Part shown: positions 23,541 to 32,403 of the stretch, one piece after another
How the letters are laid out: each line of letters opens with the position of its first letter
Numbering within the stretch: the first letter of the stretch is position 1
Source: Bordetella parapertussis
GTDB lineage: Bacteria; Pseudomonadota; Gammaproteobacteria; Burkholderiales; Burkholderiaceae_D
Direction of reading: 5' to 3'
DNA length: 64,000 nt
Assembly: GCA_945866125.1 (NCBI GenBank)
Contig: CAMBFZ010000006.1
Location: forward strand, 1 to 64,000
Program-made: the position numbers and the translations under genes
Notes under the pieces: model-generated
The model's database searches: none
What the model was told of the DNA's origin: nothing
Seen by the model: the letters and a program-made list of their open reading frames with translations, nothing else

Positions 23541-24692
23541 TTGGAACTCACTGAGAATCAGACCTACACCGAAAATCCCGGTTTGTTGAAAAGCCTGAGC
23601 CTGTTCGACTGGTTATTTGGCATTTTTCTGCTCACTGGCGCGTTGTTCGCGTTGAGCCGTTACGGCGCGTTCATGGACATCTATGAAAAAGCTATTTTGC
23701 TCGCGGCAGTACCGACCTTCGCGTGGCTAGGTTGGTCATGGAAGCCGGCCCGTGTATTGATGCTCTTGATTGCCCTGCTCTCACTCAGCGCGATTGGCCT
23801 TTACGGCGGCGACCTGGCGATGGCTAACAATAAATTTTTCCTGAAATATTTACTGTCTAGTCAATCCGCAATTTTGTGGATGAGTACCTTCTTTTTCTTG
23901 TCTACTTTATTTTATTGGGGTGGACTGATTGCGCGTTCCGATTTTGGTGGTGCCGTCGGCAGTACGCTCTGCTGGTCTGCCATCTTGATGGGATTTACCG
24001 GCATGATGGTGCGCTGGTATGAGTCCTATTTGCTGGGTGCTGATATTGGACATATTCCTGTCTCCAATCTCTACGAAGTATTCATACTGTTCTGCATGAT
24101 TACCGCGTTGTTCTATGTGTTTTACGAAGCCAAATACGCAACCCGTCAGGTTGGTGCTTTTGTCTTGCTCATCATTTCCGCTGCAGTCGGATTTCTGCTC
24201 TGGTACATGCTTAGTCGCGAAGCGCATGAGATACAGCCATTGGTGCCGGCTTTGCAAAGCTGGTGGATGAAAATTCATGTGCCGGCCAATTTCATCGGTT
24301 ACGGCACCTTCGCGTTGGCAGCCATGGTCGGCGTTGCATATCTGCTTAAATCCAAAGGTATTTTTGTTGATCAACTGCCGCCACTCGAGGTGCTCGACGA
24401 CATCATGTACAAGGCCATCGCCGTTGGATTTGCCTTCTTCACCATTGCTACCATCCTTGGTGCCTTATGGGCGGCTGATGCTTGGGGGGGCTACTGGTCG
24501 TGGGACCCGAAAGAAACTTGGGCACTGATTGTCTGGCTCAACTATGCGGCGTGGCTGCACATGCGGTTGATGAAAGGGCTGCGTGGTCAGGTCGCCGCGT
24601 GGTGGTCCGTCGGCGGCCTGCTCGTAACGACATTTGCATTTTTAGGTGTCAACATGTTCCTCTCCGGTCTACATTCTTACGGCGAGTTATAA
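23541..24692 (+). CDS. ccsB: Cytochrome c biogenesis heme handler CcsB (CcsA family)
   Basis: A 383-residue polytopic membrane protein, the heme-presenting partner of ResB. The tryptophan-rich WWD motif lies at about residues 315-330 (WGGYWSWDPKETWALIVW), followed by conserved histidines near NYAAWLHMRL and LSGLHSYGEL. The start is TTG at 23541 (MELTENQTYTE), supported by AAGGAG 7 nt upstream; an in-frame ATG at 23454 would add a non-conserved basic leader. A strong terminator follows. Together with the cytochrome gene it marks System II maturation and not CcmA-H. Confidence 0.92.
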   Translation: MELTENQTYTENPGLLKSLSLFDWLFGIFLLTGALFALSRYGAFMDIYEKAILLAAVPTFAWLGWSWKPARVLMLLIALLSLSAIGLYGGDLAMANNKFFLKYLLSSQSAILWMSTFFFLSTLFYWGGLIARSDFGGAVGSTLCWSAILMGFTGMMVRWYESYLLGADIGHIPVSNLYEVFILFCMITALFYVFYEAKYATRQVGAFVLLIISAAVGFLLWYMLSREAHEIQPLVPALQSWWMKIHVPANFIGYGTFALAAMVGVAYLLKSKGIFVDQLPPLEVLDDIMYKAIAVGFAFFTIATILGALWAADAWGGYWSWDPKETWALIVWLNYAAWLHMRLMKGLRGQVAAWWSVGGLLVTTFAFLGVNMFLSGLHSYGEL

Positions 24693-24697
24693 AAAGC

Positions 24698-24725
24698 AAA
24701 GGCTGCCTGCAGAGGCAGCCTTTTT
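24698..24725 (+). terminator. Intrinsic terminator after ccsB
   Basis: An 11-bp perfect stem AAAGGCTGCCT (24698-24708) with AGGCAGCCTTT (24713-24723), loop GCAG, merging into TTTTTATTTTT. It sits 6 nt after the ccsB stop. Confidence 0.93.
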
Positions 24726-24759
24726 ATTTTTGCATCAGTGCTGCGATCCGGAGAGCATC

Positions 24760-25725
24760 ATGCCAACTAAACGTCCCCGCTTCATCGAACCACTCCCGTC
24801 CGACATTACGCCGCGCGCCCTGTTTGAATCGCGCCGCCAGTTTTTGCAGCAGATCGCCGCAGGCTCTCTGGCCGCCGGTGGCCTGCTAGATCACGCGTTC
24901 GCCGATGCTACTGCGCCACGAGCCAAACTTGTTGCGCGTGCCAATCCTGCATTTGCCGCAAAAGATAAACCAACTTCATTTGAAGACGCCACCAGCTATA
25001 ACAATTTTTATGAGTTCGGTTTCGATAAGGGCGACCCGATGCGCTATGCCGGTGGGTTAAAGACCCAAGCCTGGACGGTGCGTATCGACGGAGAAGTCAA
25101 AAAGCCCATCACACTGGATATCGACACCCTGCTCAAGCTCGCGCCCCTGGAAGAACGTCTCTACCGCTTGCGCTGCGTGGAAGGTTGGTCGATGGCGATT
25201 CCGTGGATCGGCTATTCATTTGCCGAGCTTATACGCAAAGTTGAGCCTACCGGCAATGCAAAATTCGTCGAGTTCACCACGCTGTCTGATCCGAAGCAAA
25301 TGCCTGGTGTGGGCAGCCGAGTACTTGATTGGCCCTATGTCGAAGGCTTACGCATTGACGAGGCCAATCATCCCTTAGCGATGCTTTGTGTCGGCATGTA
25401 CGGCCAGACACTTCTTAATCAAAATGGCGCGCCTGTTCGAATGGTGTTGCCTTGGAAGTACGGCTTCAAGTCCGCCAAATCAATCGTGCGCATTCGTTTC
25501 ACCGAGACGCAGCCGCAGACTGCATGGAATCGATCCGCGCCGGAAGAATACGGTTTTTACTCAAATGTAAATCCCGATGTGGCACATCCGCGCTGGTCGC
25601 AGGCCACTGAGCGGCGCATCGGCGAGGATGGCTTCTTCGCCAAAAAACGCAAAACACTCCCGTTTAACGGTTATCTCGAAGTGGCCTCGCTTTATGCGGG
25701 TATGGATTTGAAAAAATTCTACTAA
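24760..25725 (+). CDS. msrP: Protein-methionine-sulfoxide reductase catalytic subunit MsrP
   Basis: A 321-residue periplasmic molybdenum-cofactor enzyme (formerly YedY) that repairs oxidised methionines in envelope proteins. The Tat signal is visible as SRRQFLQQIAAG (Arg25-Arg26), with cleavage near AFA. Cys139 in YRLRCVEGWSM is the expected molybdenum ligand. I start at the ATG at 24760 with CGGAGAG upstream; the frame is open back into ccsB, but those residues lie in the terminator. It is followed by msrQ after 6 nt, its membrane heme partner. Confidence 0.95.
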   Translation: MPTKRPRFIEPLPSDITPRALFESRRQFLQQIAAGSLAAGGLLDHAFADATAPRAKLVARANPAFAAKDKPTSFEDATSYNNFYEFGFDKGDPMRYAGGLKTQAWTVRIDGEVKKPITLDIDTLLKLAPLEERLYRLRCVEGWSMAIPWIGYSFAELIRKVEPTGNAKFVEFTTLSDPKQMPGVGSRVLDWPYVEGLRIDEANHPLAMLCVGMYGQTLLNQNGAPVRMVLPWKYGFKSAKSIVRIRFTETQPQTAWNRSAPEEYGFYSNVNPDVAHPRWSQATERRIGEDGFFAKKRKTLPFNGYLEVASLYAGMDLKKFY

Positions 25726-25731
25726 AGCCAC

Positions 25732-26340
25732 ATGCTGTCGCCTGACACACGCCAGATGCGCTTGATCAAAGGCAGCGTCTTTGTGCTGGCACTGATGCCG
25801 CTTGTGCGTCTGGTATTGCTGGGGGCTCAAGATCGGCTCAGTGCCAATCCGATTGAATTCATCACCCGCAGCAGCGGTGACTGGACGCTCTATTTTCTTT
25901 GCATCACCCTCGCGGTGACGCCTTTACGGCGCCTCTCAGGCTGGAGCTGGCTGCTTAAATTGCGACGCATGCTCGGGCTGTTTACCTTTTTTTACGCGTG
26001 CCTGCACTTCACTACTTTTATCTGGTTTGATCATTTTTTTGATCTGCCGGCAATGTGGACGGATATCCTAAAGCGACCTTTCATTGCCGTGGGGGCGAGC
26101 GCGTTTGTGTTGCTGATCCCCTTGGCGCTCACCAGCAACGGGACTATGGTGCGCATGTTGGGACGGCGTTGGCAATTGCTACATCGGCTGATCTATCTGA
26201 TTGCTTTGTTGGCGCTACTGCATTTCTGGTGGATGCGAGCGGGCAAACAAAATTTTGCCCAGCCCTTGTGGATTGCTGCCCTTGTTGCGGTTTTACTTGG
26301 AAGCAGGGTGGTAGGGTGGTGGCGAGGGCGCCAGCGTTAA
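25732..26340 (+). CDS. msrQ: Heme-binding membrane subunit MsrQ
   Basis: A 202-residue membrane protein (formerly YedZ) with about six hydrophobic segments that passes quinol-derived electrons to MsrP. Candidate heme-ligand histidines lie in YACLHFTTFIWFDHFF, RRWQLLHRLIYL and LHFWWMRAGK. The TPLRRLSGWSWLLKLRRMLGLF region is characteristic. It is read as an operon with msrP, and its stop is 14 nt from the convergent lysA end. Confidence 0.93.
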   Translation: MLSPDTRQMRLIKGSVFVLALMPLVRLVLLGAQDRLSANPIEFITRSSGDWTLYFLCITLAVTPLRRLSGWSWLLKLRRMLGLFTFFYACLHFTTFIWFDHFFDLPAMWTDILKRPFIAVGASAFVLLIPLALTSNGTMVRMLGRRWQLLHRLIYLIALLALLHFWWMRAGKQNFAQPLWIAALVAVLLGSRVVGWWRGRQR

Positions 26341-26354
26341 TTGATCACTGCGGA

Positions 26355-27638
26355 TCACCGCGGAATTGATTCCAGCGCAAACAGATCCTGCGCGGCTTCC
26401 CGTTTACGTACCAGCATTATTTTGTCACCATCCACCAAGACCTCGGCCGCTCGCCCGCGTGTGTTGTAGTTCGAAGCCATGGTCATGCCGTAGGCGCCCG
26501 CTGACATAATTGCTAGCAGATCGCCTTGTTCCAGCGCCAGAGCACGGCTGCGTGCAAGCCAATCGCCGGATTCGCAAACCGGCCCCACCACATCATAGGT
26601 TTGCGTTGCGGTCGCGCGTTGTTCTGCTGGCTGCACGCCGTGCCAGGCTTCGTACATGGCCGGGCGCATCAGATCATTCATCGCCGCGTCTACCACCGCA
26701 AAATTTTTAGTCGCACCGTGCTTCAAATACTGCACCTCAGTGAGCAGCACACCTGCATTGCCGACAATAGAGCGACCCGGTTCGAACAAAACAGTGATCT
26801 GCTTGCCCTGATATTTTTCGGCACGCCAGCGATCAATCCGTGCAAACAATCGCGAAAGATAATCTGCTACGGCAACCGGCTTTTCATCGTCGTAGGTAAT
26901 GCCGATCCCACCGCCGATATCAAGATGATGCAGAGCGATACCGGCCTCGCTAAGTCTATCAACGAGTTCGATGACCTTGTCGAGCGCTTCGAGCAGCGGC
27001 GCATCGTCGAGCAGTTGCGACCCGATATGGCAGTCGATGCCGATGACGTGCAAATGAGGTAGCGAGGCAGCGACTTGATAAGTCGAGATCGCTTCGTCAA
27101 ATGCGATGCCGAATTTATTGTCTTTCAAGCCCGTTGAAATATATGGATGGGTCTTGGCATCGACGTCCGGATTGACCCGCAACGACACCGGCGCGCGCTT
27201 ATCCATTTCTGCTGCGACTTCATTCAAGCGGTGTAACTCGGGAATCGATTCAACGTTGAAGCACAAAATGTCATGGGAGAGTGCGAGTCGCATCTCGTCG
27301 CGCGACTTGCCCACGCCCGAAAAAATTACCTTGCGTGGATCGCCGCCGGCGGCAATCACACGCAGCAGTTCGCCACCTGAGACAATGTCAAATCCCGAGC
27401 CTAGCTTGCCCAGCAAATTTAAAACAGCGAGATTGGAGTTAGATTTGACGGAATAGCAGACCAGCGCATCGTTCTTGGTGCGGCCGTGGGCCTTGCAGGC
27501 ATCGGCATAAGCAGAAAAATTGTCAGCCAAGCTGGCGCGCGAATAAACATAGAGTGGCGTACCAAATTCGGCAGCGATGCGGGTCAATGCGACCTCTTCC
27601 ACGTACAGACTGTTTTGGCGATAGGTGAAATACGGCAT
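26355..27638 (-). CDS. lysA: Diaminopimelate decarboxylase
   Basis: A 427-residue PLP enzyme that decarboxylates meso-diaminopimelate to L-lysine. Lys65 in CYSVKSNSNLAVL is the PLP lysine. Other family marks are GSGFDIVSGGEL, CHIGSQL, GGGIGI, FEPGRSIVGNAG and the substrate-site cysteine in GPVCESGDWLA. Length is normal. It lies 7 nt after lptM on the same strand, a pairing seen in many proteobacteria near cyaY. Confidence 0.96.
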   Translation of the reverse strand: MPYFTYRQNSLYVEEVALTRIAAEFGTPLYVYSRASLADNFSAYADACKAHGRTKNDALVCYSVKSNSNLAVLNLLGKLGSGFDIVSGGELLRVIAAGGDPRKVIFSGVGKSRDEMRLALSHDILCFNVESIPELHRLNEVAAEMDKRAPVSLRVNPDVDAKTHPYISTGLKDNKFGIAFDEAISTYQVAASLPHLHVIGIDCHIGSQLLDDAPLLEALDKVIELVDRLSEAGIALHHLDIGGGIGITYDDEKPVAVADYLSRLFARIDRWRAEKYQGKQITVLFEPGRSIVGNAGVLLTEVQYLKHGATKNFAVVDAAMNDLMRPAMYEAWHGVQPAEQRATATQTYDVVGPVCESGDWLARSRALALEQGDLLAIMSAGAYGMTMASNYNTRGRAAEVLVDGDKIMLVRKREAAQDLFALESIPR

Positions 27639-27645
27639 GATTAAT

Positions 27646-27822
27646 TTAGCGAGAGTTAGGCTGGGTAGCTGACGATTGATAGCCTTCTTCTTTGCTGTCT
27701 TTGGGTTCGATTGGCTGCGGTTTGCCTGGCATATAAAGCGGCCCGGTCTGGCCGCAGCCGCCGGTCATACCAAGGAAAGCAATCGCCGTTAAAATGACGC
27801 AAATCCGAATAAAAATGAACAT
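27646..27822 (-). CDS. lptM: Small lipoprotein LptM (YifL-like)
   Basis: A 58-residue predicted outer-membrane lipoprotein. After a hydrophobic signal, Cys23 occurs in GMTGGC, followed at once by GQTGPLYMP, the conserved core of the LptM/YifL family. LptM promotes oxidative maturation of the LptD-LptE LPS translocon in E. coli. The -3 position is Thr, so the lipobox is slightly atypical. I use the ATG at 27822; in-frame TTG starts upstream would add four residues. It is upstream of lysA and divergent from cyaY, a conserved neighbourhood. Confidence 0.82.
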   Translation of the reverse strand: MFIFIRICVILTAIAFLGMTGGCGQTGPLYMPGKPQPIEPKDSKEEGYQSSATQPNSR

Positions 27823-27891
27823 GGCGGGTTTCAATCAAAAACGCTTCGTGCAGCGTATGCGCGGGGCGATAAAAAGTGTCTGGAGTGTAGC

Positions 27892-28236
27892 ATGAGCGAA
27901 ACCGAATTTCTGACGCTGGCCGAAGCCGTGCTGGACCAAATCCAGACGAGTCTGGAGCAGCAGGGCGAAGCGACCGATATTGATATTGAATGCAGCCGCA
28001 GCGGCAACGTATTGCAGATCGAATTTTTCGACAACGGTTCGAAAATCATCGTCAATACGCAAGCCCCGATGCAAGAGATCTGGGTCGCGGCCCGTGCTGG
28101 CGGCTTTCATTACCGGCTCCAGGGCAGTCACTGGCTCAATACACGCGATGGCTCTGAGTTATTTACGGCTATCTCGGCGCTGGCCAGCGCCCAGGCAGGT
28201 GCCAGCTTGACGCTCACCGACACACCGCTAAAATAA
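27892..28236 (+). CDS. cyaY: Frataxin-like iron-binding protein CyaY
   Basis: A 114-residue CyaY that binds iron and modulates the IscS/IscU iron-sulfur assembly machinery. The acidic first helix (SETEFLTLAEAVLDQIQ) and the sheet with IIVNTQAPMQEIWVAARAGGFHYRL are family-typical, as is WLNTRDGSELF. The last 9 nt overlap the 3' end of the convergent mrcA. It is divergent from lptM-lysA. Confidence 0.94.
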   Translation: MSETEFLTLAEAVLDQIQTSLEQQGEATDIDIECSRSGNVLQIEFFDNGSKIIVNTQAPMQEIWVAARAGGFHYRLQGSHWLNTRDGSELFTAISALASAQAGASLTLTDTPLK

Positions 28237-30582
28237 TTCGGACTTAACGGCGTCTTCCGTTTTTTCGCCTGCGGGTTTGGCCTCGCCAGGCGCATTGTTG
28301 CCAATCGAATTAACGCCGGCGCCTTCGGCATATTCTGCGTATACGTAATCTGATCCGCTGGTCACAACGCCGTATGGCACTTCGCGTTCCAGAACCGGCA
28401 TGGAAGCCAGCGCCTTCTGCATATAACCAATCCAGATTGGCAAAGCTAGTCCGCCACCGGTTTCGCGATTACCAAGATTTTTTGGTTTATCAAAACCGAT
28501 CCATGCAATCCCGACTAATTTTGGGTTATAGCCGGCAAACCAGGCATCAATCGAATCATTCGTCGTACCGGTCTTGCCTGCAATGTCGGCGCGCTTGAGG
28601 GACAGCGCACGGGTTGCCGTGCCATGTTTGACCACGTCTTTCAACATGCTGTCGACCAAAAAGGCATTGCGCTCATCAATCACGCGCAAGCTTTCCTCGC
28701 CTGCTTTTTCTGGGGTGACTTGAAATAAAGTCTTGCCGTTGTTGTCGGTGATTTTTGAAATCAGATAAGGATTAACCTTATAGCCACCGTTAGCAAAAAC
28801 AGCATAAGCGCCCGCCATCTGCAAAGGCGTAACAGCACCCGCACCCAGCGCCAGCGTTAGGTAGGGCGGATTTTTTTCCGGGTCAAAACCAAAGCGGGTG
28901 ATGTATTCCTGCGCATACTGCGGTCCGATTTTGTCCAGAATGCGGATCGAAATCATATTCTTGGATTTGGAGAGACCGCGACGCATCGACATCGGCCCCT
29001 CGTACTTATTGTCGTAATTTTTTGGCTCCCATGCCTGGCTGCCGGTTTGCGCCGTATCAAAAGTGATCGGTGCGTCATTGATGATGGTGCCCGGGGAAAG
29101 CCCTTTTTCAAGTGATGCCGAATAAATGAACGGCTTGAATGATGAGCCGGGTTGACGCCATGCCTGCGTCACATGATTAAATTTATTGCGATTGAAATCA
29201 AAGCCGCCCACCAGAGCCCGGATCGCGCCATCTTCGGCGCTGGCCGACACAAAAGCCGATTCCACTTCAGGTAGCTGGATCACCGTCCAACCCTCCGCGT
29301 CCTGCACCAATCGAATAATCGCGCCGCGTCGGATGCGTCGGTTGGCCGCTGCTTTATCTGTCAGCGCGCTTGCTGCTGAAGCCAGTCCTGCTTCCTTGAT
29401 GGTGATCTCCTCGCCAGAGGCCAGCAACGCCCGGATATTTTTTGGCGTCGCAGCTAACACTACTGCGGCGACTAATCCATCGCTGTCGGGATGCTCGGCT
29501 AACTCAGATTCGACTGCGGCCTCGGCCTCGGCTTTGTCGTGAGGAATCTCCATATAGCCTTCGGGACCCCGATAAGGCTGGCGTCGTTCGTAGTCCAGCA
29601 CGCCACGTCGCAACGCCAGATAGGCCGCGTCCTGATCAGCCTTGGTGATGGTCGTGAAGACATTAAGGCCTCGGGTATAGGTCTCCTCCTTGAACTGCTC
29701 ATAGACCATCTGGCGCGCCATCTCTGACACATATTCGGCATGTACGCCAAACTCGTTACTGTCCATTTTGATTTTTAATTCTTCGGTGCGCGCCTTTTCG
29801 TATTGGGCCGTCGTGATGTAGCCCAGATCATGCATCCGCTGCAAAATATATTGTTGCCGCGCTTTTGCACGCTTGGGATTGACCACCGGATTATTGGCTG
29901 ATGGCGCCTTAGGCAAGCCGGCCAGCATCGCCGCTTCGGCAACGGATATCTCGCCCAGTTTTTTACCAAAATAAATTTGTGCTGCCGAAGCAAATCCATA
30001 GGAGCGCTGGCCAAGATAAATCTGGTTCATGTAGAGCTCGAGAATCTGGTCTTTTGTCAGCGTCTTTTCGATTTTCCAGGCCAGTAAAACCTCATACAAC
30101 TTGCGTTTGATGGTTTGTTCGCTGGAGAGAAAAAAGTTGCGCGCGACCTGTTGGGTAATGGTCGAGGCGCCCTGACGACTACCGCTGACTGCGTTATGAA
30201 TCGCTGCGCGCAGGATGCCCCAAAAGTCGACACCGCCATGTTCATAAAAGCGATCATCTTCGATCGCCAGTACCGCCTGCTTCATGACTTTGGGGATGTC
30301 TTTGTAGTGCACCAGGCTGCGACGCTCTTCGCCAAATTCGCCAATCAGAACATTATCTGCAGAAAAAACCCGCAACGGCATTTTGGGCTGATAAGTGGCC
30401 AGCGAATCGATATCCGGCAAATTCGGATACGCCATCATCAGCATAAAACTGATGAGTAGTAATCCGATCACCGCTAATCCGGTCAACAGGCCAAACATAC
30501 TCAATGCGATTTTGATCGGCGCAGGAAGTTTGCGGACAGGCCGGGCCGGTGGAGCATCCCCGTTGGGATTGATGTCATTCAT
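28228..30582 (-). CDS. mrcA: Penicillin-binding protein 1A
   Basis: A 784-residue bifunctional peptidoglycan synthase. The transmembrane anchor is at about 24-50. The GT51 glycosyltransferase has catalytic Glu108 in AIEDDRFYEHGG and GASTITQQVARN at about 138-149. The transpeptidase has SSFK (Ser480, Lys483), SKN (540-542) and KTG (670-672), all intact. A variable insert lies between the two. It is divergent from pilM, a conserved arrangement in beta- and gammaproteobacteria. The tail overlaps cyaY by 9 nt. Confidence 0.96.
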   Translation of the reverse strand: MNDINPNGDAPPARPVRKLPAPIKIALSMFGLLTGLAVIGLLLISFMLMMAYPNLPDIDSLATYQPKMPLRVFSADNVLIGEFGEERRSLVHYKDIPKVMKQAVLAIEDDRFYEHGGVDFWGILRAAIHNAVSGSRQGASTITQQVARNFFLSSEQTIKRKLYEVLLAWKIEKTLTKDQILELYMNQIYLGQRSYGFASAAQIYFGKKLGEISVAEAAMLAGLPKAPSANNPVVNPKRAKARQQYILQRMHDLGYITTAQYEKARTEELKIKMDSNEFGVHAEYVSEMARQMVYEQFKEETYTRGLNVFTTITKADQDAAYLALRRGVLDYERRQPYRGPEGYMEIPHDKAEAEAAVESELAEHPDSDGLVAAVVLAATPKNIRALLASGEEITIKEAGLASAASALTDKAAANRRIRRGAIIRLVQDAEGWTVIQLPEVESAFVSASAEDGAIRALVGGFDFNRNKFNHVTQAWRQPGSSFKPFIYSASLEKGLSPGTIINDAPITFDTAQTGSQAWEPKNYDNKYEGPMSMRRGLSKSKNMISIRILDKIGPQYAQEYITRFGFDPEKNPPYLTLALGAGAVTPLQMAGAYAVFANGGYKVNPYLISKITDNNGKTLFQVTPEKAGEESLRVIDERNAFLVDSMLKDVVKHGTATRALSLKRADIAGKTGTTNDSIDAWFAGYNPKLVGIAWIGFDKPKNLGNRETGGGLALPIWIGYMQKALASMPVLEREVPYGVVTSGSDYVYAEYAEGAGVNSIGNNAPGEAKPAGEKTEDAVKSELF

Positions 30583-30661
30583 GCAGGAAGAATAAAGTGG
30601 CGCCGCGTAGCGTGGCTGCCCATTATAGCGGCAGCGAATGCGGTGCTGGTAAACCGAATTA

Positions 30662-30716
30662 ACGTAAAGGCTGCCTTGTTAACCCGTCTTTACGTCGGCA
30701 TTTGACAACGTAAACC
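30662..30716. promoter_or_regulatory. ACGTAAA repeats in the mrcA-pilM intergenic region
   Basis: ACGTAAAG (30662-30669) and its inverse CTTTACGT (30688-30695) form an 8-bp inverted repeat separated by 18 nt; a third direct copy, AACGTAAA, starts at 30707-30708. They lie between the divergent mrcA and pilM starts and could bind a regulator. No known operator was recognised. Confidence 0.3.
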
Positions 30717-30745
30717 GCGATCCGCTTGCCACACTGGAAATTCAC

Positions 30746-30774
30746 TTGTTAGCATCCGCAGCTAAATTTAAATA
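30746..30774 (+). promoter_or_regulatory. Candidate promoter for pilMNOPQ
   Basis: TTGTTA (30746-30751), a 17-nt spacer and TAAATA (30769-30774) lie about 32 nt before the pilM GTG. The -35 is fair and the -10 weak. It is the best sigma-70-like match seen between mrcA and pilM; motif evidence only. Confidence 0.28.
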
Positions 30775-30805
30775 ATGATAACAATCCTCGCTTGCGGAGA
30801 ATATC

Positions 30806-31837
30806 GTGGCATTGCAATTAGGCAGACTGTTTCGCTCCTCGCCGGCTTCGCTGCTTGGTATTGATATTGGTGTTGCCAGCATCCGGATCATCGAACTTGC
30901 TCCCCTCGGTAAAGACCTGCGTATTGAGCGTTATGCGCGGGAACCCTTGTCGCAGGGCGCGCTGCGTGATGGCAGCATCATCGAGTTTGGTCAGGTCGCC
31001 GACGGCTTGCGCCGCGCCCTTAAAAAAAGCGGCAGTCGCCTCCGCCAAGCGGCATTGGCGATGCCTTCTGGTGCGGTGATCACCAAGGCATTCAATCTAC
31101 CGGATCATCTTTCGGAGGATGAGTGGGAGATGCAGATTGAGGCAGAGGTCGGCCAAAGCTTGCCGTTTTCACGCGACGAGATCAGCCTCGATTTCGGTGT
31201 CATCGGCCCTAGTCGGACCGCCCCAGGTTCAATAGACTTTTCGCTGGTTGCTGCGCGCAAAGAAAAAATCGATGAGCGACTTGCATTGGCCGAGGCTGCA
31301 GGGATCAAGGCCATGGTGATGGATGTTGAATCTTATGCAGCCCTTGCGGCAATCGCTCGTGTGATTGAGCGCGAGCGACCGGATGGCTCGCAGCCGGTCG
31401 CGTTATTCCAGATCGGATCAGAGACCAGCAGTCTGTCGGTCTTGCTGCAAGATACCTTGCTCTACGAACGCGAGCAGAGCTTCGGCAGTTACAAGCTAGA
31501 ACAAGATATCGCACGTGCTGCTGGCAATGCCGGTACTGTTGGTGGCTTGGTTCAAGCCTTTCATGAAAACGCCGCACACGAGCTCGCGCGTGCGCTGCAA
31601 TTATTTTTTGCTTCCACGTCATACGACCGTATCGAACACATCTATGTGGCCGCTGGCGGATTTCCTGTGCAAGGCATGCCGGCGACGTTAGCCTTGCGCG
31701 TGGCGGCCAGCGTCTCGTTGGCTGATCCTTTTTCGGGCATGGATATCAGCCCTGTGATCAATCAAACAATGATTGCAGCAGATGCGGCAGCCTGTCTGGT
31801 TGCAACCGGATTGGCAATGCGGCGTGTCGTTGCATGA
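30806..31837 (+). CDS. pilM: Type IV pilus assembly protein PilM
   Basis: A 343-residue actin-like cytoplasmic protein of the pilus alignment subcomplex. The phosphate-binding start GIDIGVASIRI lies at about residues 18-28, and a second glycine-rich segment, YVAAGGFPVQG, is near residue 280. It docks on the N-terminus of PilN. The start is GTG at 30806 (MALQLGRLF) with GCGGAGA upstream. The stop overlaps pilN (ATGA), opening a five-gene coupled operon. Confidence 0.94.
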   Translation: MALQLGRLFRSSPASLLGIDIGVASIRIIELAPLGKDLRIERYAREPLSQGALRDGSIIEFGQVADGLRRALKKSGSRLRQAALAMPSGAVITKAFNLPDHLSEDEWEMQIEAEVGQSLPFSRDEISLDFGVIGPSRTAPGSIDFSLVAARKEKIDERLALAEAAGIKAMVMDVESYAALAAIARVIERERPDGSQPVALFQIGSETSSLSVLLQDTLLYEREQSFGSYKLEQDIARAAGNAGTVGGLVQAFHENAAHELARALQLFFASTSYDRIEHIYVAAGGFPVQGMPATLALRVAASVSLADPFSGMDISPVINQTMIAADAAACLVATGLAMRRVVA

Positions 31838-32403
31838 TCCGCTTTAATTTGTTGCCTTGGCGCGACGCAAGCCGTCGGCAACGCAAGCGCGATTTTGCGG
31901 GGTTTTTAATGCTTGCCGCTTTGCTTGGCGTGGCCATGGTGCTTGTTGTCAGTGCGCTCAATGCCAGCGCATTGGCCGATCAGGCCGGGCGCATGGGCAT
32001 GTTGAAAACAGAAAATGCGCTGCTCGATACCCGCATTAGCGAAATCGCCGGATTGCGGCAAGACATTGAAGCGTTGCGGGCGCGTCAGACGGCGGTAGAA
32101 ACCTTGCAGTCAAACCGCAATCAACCGGTCTATCTGATGGACGAATTCTCTGCGCTGGTGCCAGCCGGCGTCGTGCTCAAATCCATCAAGCAGGCAGACA
32201 ACATTGTCGTGACTGGTTATGCGCAGTCTAATGCGCGGGTATCAGAATTTCTGCGCAAGCTGACCGCACAGGGTCGCTGGCTGGTTCAGCCTGACCTCAT
32301 CGAAATCAAATCAGCCAGCGTCGGCCAGGGCAAGGATCTCAGAAAAATTGTGGAATTCACTTTAACGGTCGGCCTTGCACGTTTATCCCCGGAGACACCA
32401 TGA
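31834..32403 (+). CDS. pilN: Type IV pilus assembly protein PilN
   Basis: A 189-residue bitopic inner-membrane protein. The N-terminal MIRFNLLPWRDA is the known PilM-binding motif, a transmembrane helix covers about 25-45 (MLAALLGVAMVLVVSALNA), and a coiled coil then a periplasmic ferredoxin-like domain follow. It dimerises with PilO to link cytoplasmic PilM to PilP and the secretin. Start and stop overlap pilM and pilO by 4 nt each. Confidence 0.94.
   Translation: MIRFNLLPWRDASRRQRKRDFAGFLMLAALLGVAMVLVVSALNASALADQAGRMGMLKTENALLDTRISEIAGLRQDIEALRARQTAVETLQSNRNQPVYLMDEFSALVPAGVVLKSIKQADNIVVTGYAQSNARVSEFLRKLTAQGRWLVQPDLIEIKSASVGQGKDLRKIVEFTLTVGLARLSPETP

Noticed and set aside
30702..30730. TTGACA in the mrcA-pilM gap as the pilM -35 box
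   Set aside because: The hexamer is perfect but the sequence 16-18 nt downstream (around CTTGCC) has no -10 likeness.
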